DNA from: CAVWDU01 sp963840725
Lineage (GTDB): Bacteria > Pseudomonadota > Gammaproteobacteria > Pseudomonadales > Halieaceae
NCBI GenBank assembly: GCA_963840725.1
Contig: CAWIZY010000028.1
Span: 345,029 to 409,028 of the forward strand
DNA: 64,000 nt
Direction: 5' to 3'
The notes under the pieces are model-generated. The model was not told the origin of the DNA, did not search any database, and saw nothing but the letters and a program-made list of their open reading frames with translations. Made by a program: the position numbers and the translations under genes. This document shows, one piece after another, positions 9,475 through 19,775 of the stretch (position 1 is its first letter; each line of letters starts with the position of its first letter).

Positions 9475-12400
9475 TCATTTACCTTTCCTCGCCAACATGG
9501 CTGCCACTTTACTGAGCTTGTCCTCGTTAAGGTTCCCAAGCGAGAACGGTTTTGGCGAAGCTGGTGACACCTTTTCCAGTTGCGACTGGACAGGAGCGAC
9601 CGAAACTGTTCGAAGGTGGGCAGCGAGAGACTGGATAGTCAAATGCTCGAAAATATCTATCGCCGCCACGCCAAGACCGCTGTCCTGAGCCCTGGAGGCT
9701 ATCTGAATTGCGGAGATAGAGTCACCTCCCAGTGCATAGTAGTTGTCGGCGATACCCACACGGCCGACATTCAGCGTATCGCGCCAGATTTTTGCCAGAC
9801 GCTCTTCAAACAGAGTCACGCGGCGCCTGATAAACCGTAGCCACTGGCGCGACCAATCTTAGGCACTGGCAAGGCCTCGCGGTCTACCTTGCCATTGCCA
9901 GTCAGAGGGAGTTGCTGCATCGCAACAAAATAGCTGGGAAGCATGGCTTCGGGCAGATAACGCGCCAGGTGTTCCCGCAGAGCCGTTTCATCTATAACGC
10001 TGTCACTGACGTAATAGGCTACCAGGCGCTGACCAGCTGCACCCGGCTGAACCATCTCTTCCGCATAGCCTATCTCGTCCAGCATTTGGTGCACTCGTAC
10101 CACATCCAGATGGTCATTCAGCTCGTCCAGTGCCGCATCTCGGGTTTTATGTCCCATCCGGACGTCCCAGCTATAGGGAAGCGCATAGTTGTGATAGCCC
10201 TCCTTGCGTTTGTGCACATAAATGCCCGCATCGTTGATCAGACAATTAGTCGAGCGACCTGTATCACGTGGTCTTATCCACGGCGCTTTCTGCCCAAGAA
10301 AACGATAAACTTCTTCCAGACTGACATCACAATATCGGTAGAAATCGATGAAGCCCACTTTGTCAAAAACCCGGTCATTGTCGAATATTGAGACGTCGAG
10401 GCAACGGGACACGGCGTCATCGATGCCATGATACGCCCGACGCGCCTCGAGCACAGTGCGTTCGATTGCGAGCAGGTCGACGCTGTCCTCACGGAATAGC
10501 TCCGGTGTTAGGCGGGTTTCAAAGAATTGACCTCGGGAGAGACCGGTAACGATATACGGAATACCCTCAGCCAGCGCGGTTTGCAAGGCGAGCGTGTAGA
10601 TAGTCTTGAAACAGCCCTGGCAGACATTCAATGGCGCTCGAGACTATCGCGGAAAATATCGTTCATATAAGGGGTGTCGATGAATCGATGATCGACGCCA
10701 ATGGACCCGACCTACTTCCCGACATTAGCTTTGGCGTCAGCAGAGATAAAGCCGTTGTCCAGAGTCAGTGCCAGATGGAAGGACCTGTTCGGCAAGGCAA
10801 TAGAGCGCATAGGTGCTATCCTTGCCGCCGCTAAGCAGCATAATGCAATCGTACTGGCCGCCGCGCTTTGCCCTGGCCTCTGCCAGCGACGCGCAAACGG
10901 TCCAGATCGTCGAAGTACACTTGAGCGCGATCGCGATAGCTATCAAAATCAACACAGAGATTGCATGCGCCCTGCGAGTCAAAACTTACACCGGGATACT
11001 CTGAGCTCAAACCGCAGCGCGTGCAGTGGTGAAGGCCTTCTTCGATCGATTGGCTCTCGGTGGCTTCTTACCACATCCCTCACCAACGGATTCCGCTGAT
11101 ACCGGGAAACGCGACCAGCACCGCGAGATTTCCGCCGGCTCGACCCGCACACCAGCGATTGTCACCTGCTCATCCGTCCGGCCAAGATACTGGATGAGTC
11201 CCTCACCGGAACGCGCCAGATCCCCGGTTATCTACATGAACTGCCCGGGGCAAAACGGATCCTCAGTGAAGCGGGTGAAGCTCACGATCCAGACAATAAA
11301 GATAGCCGTCTGCAAGGCGCTCGCCGGCGACAAAAATTTCCCCCGTTACTCCACTCGGCGCGGGGTTACAGCCCTCGTCCAGCAAATAGATTCTATGGTG
11401 GTGAGCCGCTAGCCCAATGGGCACAGTTTAGCCGGGGCTACGTGCCACGGTCGAACGGTGGCGCGTCGAGCCCACTACCGCCTCGGTGGGCCCATATTCA
11501 TTAAAAATATTCTCGATACCCAACACGGAAAGCGCGCGCGTGGCGAGATCAGTGCTTAGATTTTCCCCTCCCAGAATCAAACTGCGAATGCGCGTGACGC
11601 GAACGGGTTGCTCCAGCACCATCGCAAGATGCGCTGGCGTCGGCTCGGCCCACGTCCACAGCATCTTCGGCAAATACGTCCAACACCGCCAGATCGGGTC
11701 CGCTCTCCCTCTCGGGAAACACGATAACAGTTCCCCCGCCACACAGTGGCACGAACAGTGATGTGACGGTGAGATCAAAACCGATGGAAGAATAGAGTGG
11801 AAAATCGCAACGCTCTTCTGGGACAAAGCTGCGGTCGGCCCAGCTGATATATGCAGCAAGCCTCGATGACTAACCAATACACCTTGGGATAGCCGGTAGA
11901 CCCCGAAGTATAAAAATATAGGCACTGTCGGTCCCGGTTACCGCAGGCAAGGCCCCTATCTGTGTTGCAGCAGGGCTGGCCAGTAAGGTTTCCATCAACG
12001 ACCAGACAGCTGTCAACCCTGTTGCCCCAGTCCCAGCAAAGCATCCTCGGACAGCAGCAGTTTCATGCCGGAGTCCTTAGCGATATCGGCCAGACGTTCT
12101 GCGGCAGACGGGCTTCCCGGAAGCGGGAAAACCAGTACCGCCTTGAGCACACCCAGGACGGCGGCGATAAACTCCGTCGACCGATGCATACAGATACCCA
12201 CTACCGTACCTGCCCCGACACCGCGAGCCATCAACTGGCCCGCAATGCAATCAGAGCGATTATCGAGTTCGCCGCGCAAGAAACCACACTATCAGCGCAA
12301 CGGACAGCCGTCTGTTGCGGAGCTATCGCCACGCGCTCAGACCAGGCCTGCAAGACCGACTCGGGTTGCTGCGGCGAACCCACTGGTTTCAGGTCGGCTT

Positions 12401-13697
12401 CGAACAGCTGCTGTTCTGGCGGTGAAACCAGACTGAATTTGGCGATTTCGCTGTCGATGTCACCAAGAAATGCATCGAGCGTTCTGAGAAAGTGTCCCGG
12501 CATCCGCTCTCGCAGTGCCGGCTCAAAAGTCGCAAGGTTACAGTCCAGGTGAACACCGTACTGACCACTGTCGCCGACATCATGAATCTGTCTTCGGAGG
12601 TCGTGCCCCGAATGGACATAGTCCGAGTGTATGAGTCGGGATAACATGGGCGTACAGGCAAAATCGCCAAAACCCACATTGATATAATTGAACACCACAT
12701 TAAACAGCCGGGACAGCGGCGGACTACTGCACCCGGGCTGCGCATAGCGCAAGAAATACTGGGACTTCCTTCGCCACTTTGTTGTACAAAGACCTGAAGG
12801 TCTCCCGCTATTCACGCCACGCTGAACGGGAGTCTTTCAATAAACAAACCCACTGTTTCGCAAAGGCCTCAGATGGCCGATTGTGAGCGGCGTACCGATT
12901 GTAAGATGCGCTGCATCACCGACACGGTGAAGAAAAGCGAACACCACCGTTGCCAGCAGGTTGAAGCGGCTCAGATCCATATTCAGGCCCACGAAACCTG
13001 GCTGTTGCGCAAGTTCGCTGAGCCGCTGAGATCGCTGCTGCCCGAGGCCCAGACTTAGCCGTTTGCTTTCTGTATGCCGTCTGGAACCTTTGCGAACGTC
13101 CAGGGCAACGAGGCCAGAAGGCGCAGCCAGACGCTCCCGCCAGTATTGCTCAGCACGTTCAAAGGACTTGCCCTGACGCCATTCGTACTCATCGGGACGG
13201 TGATCCAGATAGTCCGGAAGGGGCTCGCCAATGGGGACCGGACCCTTCACAGAGTGTCATCGTGGCTGCCCAGATGTTTGCAGATCAGCGAGACAGACCA
13301 GGCGTCTGCAATGAGATGATGGAGGTTTAAGAACCAGACCCAGTGACTATCACCCAGCTGAGTAACACAGATTCGTGGCAACATCGGGAGAGGTCCAGAA
13401 CCCGCTGCGCCCGGTCATGCACCCATGCCTCCGCTGCTGCGTCGGGATCTGATTGTGCCGACAGGTCTACAACCGGACACTGTATAGGTAACTCAGTACT
13501 CTTGTTCTACTTGCTCGCCATTTTCAGTAAACACGCAGCGCATTGCATCACAATGATCAAGCAGTTCCTGCAAGGCGACGACGAAACAGTCCGGAGTCGA
13601 TTTCTCGGCGGAGATCAAACCTGTGCGCCATGTTAAAAAGCGACGACTCGGGCGCCAGGCGCTGGCTCATCCATACCAGTGACTGGCTACTGGTCAT
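9475..13697 (-). pseudogene. NRPS-1: C-A(PP-loop insertion)-PCP module, many frameshifts
   Basis: Reconstructed across frames from an ATG at 13697 (MTSSQSLVWMSQRLAPESSL). The C domain (about 13,690-12,400) has HHLIADAWS near 13,290. The A domain follows, with HRSTEFIAAVLG, YTSGSTGYPK (about 11,905), NEYGPTEAVVG (about 11,490) and YLGRTDEQVTIAGVRVEPAE. At this point, after A8, an ATP-pyrophosphatase domain of about 340 residues interrupts it. A9 (GQRLVAYYVSD) and A10 (LTGNGKVDREALP) then resume, followed by a PCP with YYALGGDSISA (about 9,740). The stop lies at 9475, 33 bases before NRPS-2. Breaks include about 9,816, 10,627, 10,685 (TAG), 10,775, 10,893, 11,060, 11,230 and 11,275, plus others in the C and A parts. 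Motifs are conserved despite the breaks, so sequence error or very recent decay are both possible. Confidence 0.85.
10030..11060 (-). other. PP-loop ATP-pyrophosphatase domain embedded in the NRPS-1 adenylation domain
   Basis: This stretch encodes a domain that is not part of a normal adenylation domain. It opens with a CTRC pair (11,011-11,027) and a CNLC pair (about 10,947-10,977) resembling the N-terminal zinc knuckle of N-acetyl-sugar amidotransferases (WbpG/PseA-type). It continues with the PP-loop MLLSGGKDSTYALY (core at 10,812-10,832), the strand LALTLDNGFIS, a second Cys pair in NVCQGCFKT, YIVTGLSRGQFFETRL, and a conserved C-terminal part (DTGRSTNCLIND, YHNYALPYSWDVRMGHKTR). PP-loop enzymes adenylate a carbonyl or amide oxygen and let ammonia, an amine or sulfide replace it. 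Here the outcome could be amidine, amide or thioamide formation on the A-domain substrate; this is inference. Four or more frame breaks lie inside the domain. Confidence 0.8.
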
Positions 13698-14180
13698 TGC
13701 GGGCAACCCCGCGTTCTCTGGTCACTACTATGCATTGACACTGTGCCCAAAGGCTTGTGCTGTCTTTTCAACACTGTCAGGGTGCAAAAAGAAGCTGCCG
13801 TGATAGCAGATCATTGAACAAAACGCCGCCACCTCCAAGGACTAGGAAATGGCAAGAATTACTATAGCGCAGCGTCACCATCATCCCGCCGCAAGGCCCA
13901 GGTTGCTCCGCCACGACGCTAGTGTCCTGCCCGATCAATTCGCAGATTTCCAGCATGCCAGCCAAGGTTTCTGGCGAGGCGCACCTCGCCGGGAATGGCC
14001 TGAGTCCTTTCCAAGGGGTGCAACACGGTCAGAAGCCACGGCTGGCGCACCCTCCGGGAGCCTACACAAAGCTTTACTGCCGGGGTTTGCGGTTTCCCTC
14101 GCAAATACAACCAGTATTCTCGGCAAAACGCGCCTTACTGTGAAGCTTTCTACACGCTCCAAGATTATGCGAGTTATTCG
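13698..14180 (-). other. Unassigned region between carrier protein and NRPS-1, possible broken small gene
   Basis: About 480 bases between the free carrier protein and the NRPS-1 start. Protein-like stretches appear in different minus-strand frames: PWLLTVLHPLERTQAIPGE around 14,035-13,990, then LAGMLEICELIGQDTSVVAE around 13,960-13,900, then FFLHPDSVEKTAQAFGHSVN, which ends in a TAG near 13,729. If joined they would make a protein of about 130-150 residues, which I do not recognise. The frame changes match the breaks seen in the neighbouring genes. It may instead be noncoding spacer; I have no domain call. Confidence 0.3.
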
Positions 14181-14421
14181 GACAGGACACCATTCGCCCC
14201 GCAACATAGGCGATAATACAGCCAATGTTGGCGAAATTATCGATGGTCACATCTTCGGGCGGCACCGAAGTCGCCAGTTCGTTCCTCGATATATGTCACC
14301 AGCCGCATGACCCCCAAGGAGTCCACCAGGCCACTGAGCAACAGATCCTCGTCATCCGCTACACTGCGACCCGCCAGCAACTCAATGACTATGAAATCAC
14401 GGAAGTTTATCTCTCACTCAC
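14180..14421 (-). pseudogene. Free-standing acyl/peptidyl carrier protein (frameshifted)
   Basis: Joined frames give a carrier protein of about 80 residues starting at a GTG at 14421 (VSER, then a shift into LRDFIVIELLAGRSV). The phosphopantetheine site is DLLLSGLVDSLGVMRLVTY, with the attachment Ser in VDSLG. After another one-base shift come VPPEDVTIDNFANIG and IIAYVAGR, the usual third and fourth helices. The length and DSL motif match discrete carrier proteins paired with stand-alone ligases (PigG, PltL). Its start overlaps the end of the ligase gene. It probably carries the starter unit and donates it to the C domain of NRPS-1. The exact stop is uncertain because of the frame breaks. Confidence 0.7.
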
Positions 14422-16021
14422 CCTGTTCCTCCCCCGTTGGGTTCTGCGGCTTCCCTGTTGCTTAAGCGGTTCCGGTCGATTGTTGCCGGTGCTGGTGCGT
14501 GGAAAATCCTCCAGGATAGTTATGTGTTCTGGCACTCCATAGTAGGGAAGGTGATCCGCAGCATGTCGCAGCAGCGTATTCTTGTCGCAGCCTGCAGACC
14601 CATTTAAGGTCACCGAAACCTCCAGCTTTTTGTCGTCAGGCGCGGACTCACTGAGCACGCAGGCGGCTTCTTTCACCGCAGGGTGGCTCGTCATTACCGC
14701 CTCTACCTCGTCAAGCTCCAGCCTGAAACCACGCAATTTAACCTGCCTGTCCTTGCGACCAACGAAATGCAGCAGCCCGTCATCATCCTGCCACACAAGG
14801 TCTCCTGTGCGGTAGAAGCGGCCCTCGACCTGGTCCCCTTTGTCACGCCGGTAAAAAGCTGCGCGGTTTAGGTCAGGTCGCTGAAAGTAGCCACTCATCA
14901 TTGTCGGTGCACGCACCAGTAACTCTCCCACCTCGGAAAGGGACAGCTCCCGATCGTCGGCATCAACAATCAGCAGCTCGACCCCGGGACAGGGCAAGCG
15001 ATAGGTGGACTAGCGATTTCTCCCGCCTCGCGAGGCTGAAGAAAATGGAACGTGCATTGATTCACTTCAGCCGGACCATATACGTTGCAGAATCTGGCCT
15101 CGGGCCAAGCCGCCATCAGTTTTGTGAGATACTTGGGTGGGAATGGTTCGCCGCCATAAAGCACACATCTCAGCGCACTGAGGTCGCGCTTGCCAAGCAC
15201 GCCATGCAACAGCATCTGAATTAAAGCATGGGGCACAGAATACCAGATCGTCAACCGCTCGCGCTGGATCAACTCAGACAAACTGGCCGGCAGTTGCTCG
15301 GCATAGGCTTCCGGAATGATAACAGTGCAGGCACCTGCCGCACAGCCACTGAAATAATCGAAAACCGATTGATCGAAATGCAGCGGCGGCAAGTTACTGA
15401 GACGGTCGTCAGGATTCAAATCATAGAGCCTTGCTGCCATAAGCGCATAGCTGAGACCGCTGCTGTGGCTGTGAACAATTCCCTTGGGGTCACCGGTGGA
15501 CCCGGACGTGTACATGATATAGGCGGGGTCGTCGCCCGCTCGCTGGACATCATCAGGCATCGGCACTAGCGGACCAGCTCTCACTCCAGACCAACTCTGC
15601 TGGGCGCAGGGCGAATCAAGAGGATCGCTCGCGCCGATCACATAGGTGAGTGGAGAATGCGGCATGTTTACCAGTTGTTGCACCTCAGCTCGTTTCTGGT
15701 CGTGCGTGACCAGACAGCCGATTGAGCAATCATCCAGTATCCCAGCCACTCTCCGCAGCGGTGCGCGGGATCCAGAGGTACATAGACACCACCTGATTTG
15801 AGAATGCCATAGAGTGCTACAGCACACTCCAGGCTCTTGTGCAGGTAAATACCCACCCGGTCACCGGGACGCACGCCCCCAGCAAGCAATTGTGCAGCCA
15901 GGCGACCGGACAGCAGGTCCAGTTCCCGGTAACTGAGCGATTGCTCCAGAAACCGAACCGCTGGTGCATCGGGCCATTTTAGCGCAGACCGCTCCAACAG
16001 CTGATTAAGATAAACGAGCAC
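14407..16021 (-). pseudogene. Stand-alone amino-acyl-AMP ligase, PigI/PltF-like (two frameshifts)
   Basis: About 535 residues in three pieces joined near 15,755 and 14,985. It starts with a GTG at 16021 (LVYLNQLLERSALKWPDA). Visible motifs are IMYTSGSTGDPKGIVHSHS, WYSVPHALIQM, NVYGPAEVNQCT, YRTGDLVWQDDDGLL, GRKDRQVKLRGFRLELDEVE and, at the end, the A10 region TSTGNNRPEPLK. The A10 part reads TGNN rather than the usual NGK, and the frame may again be disturbed there. The fold, length without C or PCP domain, and the adjacent free carrier protein fit ligases that load proline or a similar amino acid (PigI, PltF). Proline as substrate is inferred. It starts about 10 bases after the HupE/UreJ stop. 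Confidence 0.75.
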
Positions 16022-16031
16022 TTGCTAACTA

Positions 16032-17277
16032 TTAGCCGTGCGAACCCGGAGCAACAGCCTCGGCAGCCGGCACCCGAATTTCTGTGGCTGCAAATTTGAA
16101 CGTGTCAGCAGATAGAAAGGGGATATCAATCGTGCGCTCAAAAAACCAGAAGCTGGCGACCAGCAACAGGGCAACTGATCCAGCCTGCAGCACCAACGGT
16201 CGATAGCCAGACCATTTTCGTAGTAAAAACAGCAGCGGAAACACGGCCAGAATCAGTGCGAGCTGCCCTTGAGCTGCCGACGCCGACGTTGAAACCCAGC
16301 AGCGCCGCACTTCGATCTGGCACCACTGAGGCCCAGGGGCGCCAACACATTGGCGAACCCCAGCCCGTGAAACAACCCAAAGAAAAACACAATGATCCAC
16401 ACCTTGCCGTGTAAAAACGGGTGCAGAATGTTGAGCGCGACGACCGCAATGGACAGCGCAATAATCCCTTCCACTACTCTTTCAGGCAGGGTGATGAACC
16501 CGAGGGAAGCCAGGCTCAATGTGATCGTGTGCGCAACAGTGAACAGCGTCACCACCTTCACCACATAGATCAGAGATTCCCTGAAAGTCTCTACCGGAAT
16601 CCAACGCCCGGCGCTTAAAACCATCACCGAGGGCAACAGCAGTGCGCAGAGAAATAGCATGTGGTCCAGCCCTATCCATATATGCCACACCCCATGACGC
16701 ACGAAATTGCGAAAAGTATTCGAACCAGGGAATTCTGCCCCAGCTTAATTTCCTGCAGCTCTTTGCCAGGCCCGAAAATTGCTGAAAACTGGGGTTCGTT
16801 AGCCTCGATTCCCGCCGTGTCGTTGCGTTCAATCAAGACCTGGCCACGGTGGTTCTTGTCCGCATCCTTGAACAGAATACTGTAGTAGACCGGGATCTCG
16901 GTCGAGGGTGGCCCCAGATCAGGCAACAGGAAATCAATCCGCACAAACGAGGCCATGTCCAGGTGCATAAACTCATAGTCGCCAAAAACCGGCTGATGGC
17001 GGGTGTCGCCGGAGAAAAACGCCAGGTGCTTACGAAGATATTCAAAACACCTTCGTCCCGCTTCGCGTTGAACTGTGCTTCAGCGGGTCGCTCCCCTGGA
17101 GCGCCGCCAGAGCGGGACCGCCTTGTTCACATCACCCAGTGTGAGCTCGAGTCGGCCTGTCAGGGCCTCGTCAGTCACGGTCAGGTAAACATAGCCCTCG
17201 CCGAGATTGTGTGACCAGGCGCTGGCGCTGGAAATCATCGAAAAAAGGACCAGAATCCTCCAATAACATGCATACAT
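16032..17277 (-). pseudogene. HupE/UreJ-family membrane protein (several frameshifts)
   Basis: Reconstructed product of about 390 residues. An N-terminal signal peptide (MYACYWRILVLFSMISSASA) starts at the ATG at 17277. A soluble beta-rich domain follows (SHNLGEGYVYLTVTDEAL; FVRIDFLLPDLGPPSTEIPV). The C-terminal part has about six membrane helices with the family signatures HIWIGLDHMLFLCALLLP and FFFGLFHGLGFANVLAPLG. Frames change near 17,090-16,970, 16,720 and 16,290. HupE and UreJ relatives move nickel or cobalt; the long secreted-domain version found here is often of unknown substrate. The gene heads the NRPS transcript (10 bases before the ligase), which hints at metal handling for the peptide product. 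Confidence 0.72.
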
Positions 17278-17845
17278 CGCTGCTCGCACCTTCCCGTTAG
17301 CTGACTGAAAAACCCGGCGCACGCTCTTCCAGCCTGGAGACCTGGTACAAGGTTGACCGTTCACAACCGCCTCAGTGTAAGAGCATGGCGTCGCTTTGAA
17401 AACAGCCTTCTCGACCCAGCATCACCAACTTGGGCTCACCGTCGACCGCAATCCGGTCACGGTGATTTACAAAAAAGACTATCAGGCTAGTGGTCCAGGC
17501 GCCTTTAGCGTAGGCAGGGCAGTATTAAAACGCCAGCGGCCAGGCATACTCACCCGTGCCTTGAATCTGTGAGCGGGATCACATCGACTGGACACCTCAA
17601 GACTCAAGCAAGGTCTCCAAAACTCTATGGGTAACAGGCAAATTTGACATCATCAGCGGCGCCAGTTCATAAGTTGTACAATTCATCATCCTGTGATTGT
17701 ATGCCCTAGCTGCCGGTGACAGCAGATTCGTGCCGTGGATCACACATTGGACAGCAAGGCTCGGGCTTCAACGACGACATCAGGGTTAGTGTTCGAAGAC
17801 ACTACGAGGGGGACTGCTCGCATTTCTTAACTACCGTCTACACAC
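17278..17845. promoter_or_regulatory. Divergent promoter region of the NRPS cluster
   Basis: 568 bases without a convincing gene separate the minus-strand NRPS run from the plus-strand cyclodeaminase run. A TTGACA hexamer at 17,644-17,649, followed after 18 bases by CATAAG (17,668-17,673), is a possible sigma70-type promoter for the plus-strand genes. I saw no clear Fur box, riboswitch or palindromic operator by eye. Both halves of the cluster are probably controlled from here. Confidence 0.4.
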
Positions 17846-18897
17846 ATGAAGATATGCGATACATCGCTGATCATATCGGGATCCACCGGATGACTGGACG
17901 AGACAATAGCCGGTCTGCAAGCCGCATTGCGTGAGTTCGACCCCGGGCGACACGTCATACCTGTCAGGGATGGCTTCGACTACCAACAGCCGCAGATTGG
18001 CCTTATAGAGTGGATGCCTGCCCTGGCCAGTGGCGAGGCCGTAACGGTCAAGATGGTGGGCTATCATCCGCAAAACCCTCTGCACTTGAACGTTCCCACT
18101 ATCCTCTCCACTGTATTGTGGTTCGACGTGACTACCGGGCACCTGCAGTCTGTCATGGATGGCAATCTTCTCACTGCCATCCGCACAGGCGCGGCGAGCG
18201 CCGTCGCCAGCAAGGTTCTCGCACGGCCAGACGCCGAGGTGCTTGGACTCATTGGCTGCGGGGCTCAATCGGTAAGTCAGCTACATGCATTATCGCGCGT
18301 GTTCAAACTGCGGCAGGTGTTGTTATAACATCGATCCAGCCGCACAAGCCAGCTTCGCATCACGCATCGCCGGGCTTGCTCTCGGAGGTGTCGACATCCA
18401 GGTCGCTCCGCTGGATAACGTCGTGGGGCAGCGCTGATATCCTCTGCACCGCCACCTCTGTTGAAATTGGCGCAGGGCCAGTATTCAGTGAACGCTTGCT
18501 GCAAACCGCGGTCCACATCAATGCCGTGGGTCCGGACTTTCCGGGAAAAACTCAAATTCCTGCGTCACTTTTGCGCCACAGTCTGGTTTGTCCAGATTTT
18601 GTCCCACAAGCTATGCGCGAGGGAGAGTGCCAGCAACTCCGGCGCGAACAGATCGGACCTGACCTGCTGAGCCTGGTGCAAAACCCTGACCAGTACTCTC
18701 ACCACCGAGACAGCACCACGGTGTTCGATTCTACCGGCTGGGCCCTGGAAGATTACATCACTATGAAACTATTGCTCCAATACGGACGCGATTTGGGATG
18801 CGGTACCCCTGTCTCTCTCGCTGATCTGACCCAGGACCCTCACAATCCCTATGCAGGCCTGGGTCTTTCTGCGGAAACAGACCGCTTCGCTGTTTGA
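17846..18897 (+). pseudogene. Ornithine cyclodeaminase/mu-crystallin-family enzyme (frameshifted)
   Basis: Joined frames give about 345 residues. It starts at the ATG at 17846 (MKICDTSLIISGSTG), meets an in-frame TGA at 17,891, and continues as LDETIAGLQAALREFDPG. Family marks are VKMVGYHPQNP, DGNLLTAIRTGAASAVASK and the NAD-binding GLIGCGAQSVSQLHAL. After a shift near 18,320-18,430 come ADILCTATSVEIG, HINAVGPDFPGKTQIP, and a C-terminal GWALEDYITMKLLL. Members convert ornithine to proline or lysine to pipecolate with release of ammonia; SbnB-type relatives make diaminopropionate precursors instead. In this cluster a cyclic imino acid for the PigI-like ligase is the simplest role. The 3' end overlaps the next gene. 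Confidence 0.75.
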
Positions 18898-19636
18898 TAA
18901 CTCGACTCAACAAGGCCCGCGGTATCCACATATGGTCCATCACCGCAACAGGGGCGCACCCCCGAGGATCGACGCTGCTTGGGTCCGAAGAGAAGCGTCG
19001 GGCGCTGGCGTTTCACAATCCTTTACTCAGACAGCAGTGGTCGTACTTTCATTGCGCACTGCGGGAAATACTCTCGATCTACCTCGGTGTTGCAGCCCAC
19101 AAACTGACATTTAAGACCGGCACTCAGGGCAAACCCTATCTGCCCGGTAGTCCGGCTTTGCACTTCAATCTGAGCCATTCACGGAACAAGCGGTGATCGC
19201 TATTACCCCCATAGCCCCGGTGGGTATAGATCTGGAGTACATACAAACACTCGAAGATATGGACCGGCTGGCAAGATACTGCTTCACTTCTCGCGAACAG
19301 ACACAGTGGCTGGCTGCTGACGGGCGCTCACGTGTACCCTTATTCTATAACCTCTGGACACGCAAAGAATCAGTATTGAAGGCCAGTGGCCTGGGCCTGC
19401 ACTTGCCGCTACAGGATTTCGACGTGCCGGCGAACGACCTGCCAACAGGCCACGAGTGCAGGGTGGGCGGTACAATTAGACCGGCTTCGCGTTTTTTACT
19501 GGCGTCACTGCAGGCCGAGAACAGCTACAAGGCCGCACTTGCCATCGAGGCAACCGCAGGCGTTACACCGGCGTCAATGCAGTTGAAATACTATCGGTAT
19601 AAACTTGACCAGCAGCCAGCACCGCCAAATCTGTAG
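18894..19636 (+). pseudogene. Sfp-type 4'-phosphopantetheinyl transferase (one frameshift)
   Basis: About 245 residues once a break near 19,190 is bridged. The first part contains SEEKRRALAFHNPLLRQQ and ends in LHFNLSHSRN. The second resumes as VIAITPIAPVGIDLEYIQ and contains LWTRKESVLKASGLGL, with the Mg-binding GIDLE and the WTRKES motif of Sfp-group enzymes. It transfers phosphopantetheine from CoA to carrier-protein serines and so activates both NRPS proteins and the free carrier. The start is a TTG at 18894 that overlaps the cyclodeaminase stop, suggesting coupled translation. The TonB-dependent receptor follows after 139 bases. Confidence 0.82.
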
Positions 19637-19775
19637 TGTTCGGGCAAAGATGCCTGAAAATGAGAGCTACGTAGTGTTGCCAGCTGCCCAAGCAGCTTGT
19701 AACTCCGGGAGAGCTATCGCAGACTTGTAACATCGCCCCGCTGCGCTCAACGAGACAGCACACGAGGAGTCAATA

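Noticed and set aside
9350..9816. Programmed ribosomal frameshift in the NRPS genes
   Set aside because: No slippery heptamer or following structure is seen, and many other unrelated breaks occur nearby, so error or decay is the simpler explanation.
17891..17893. Selenocysteine codon in the cyclodeaminase
   Set aside because: The TGA lies in a stretch full of frame breaks, the family has no Cys or Sec there, and no SECIS-like stem follows it.
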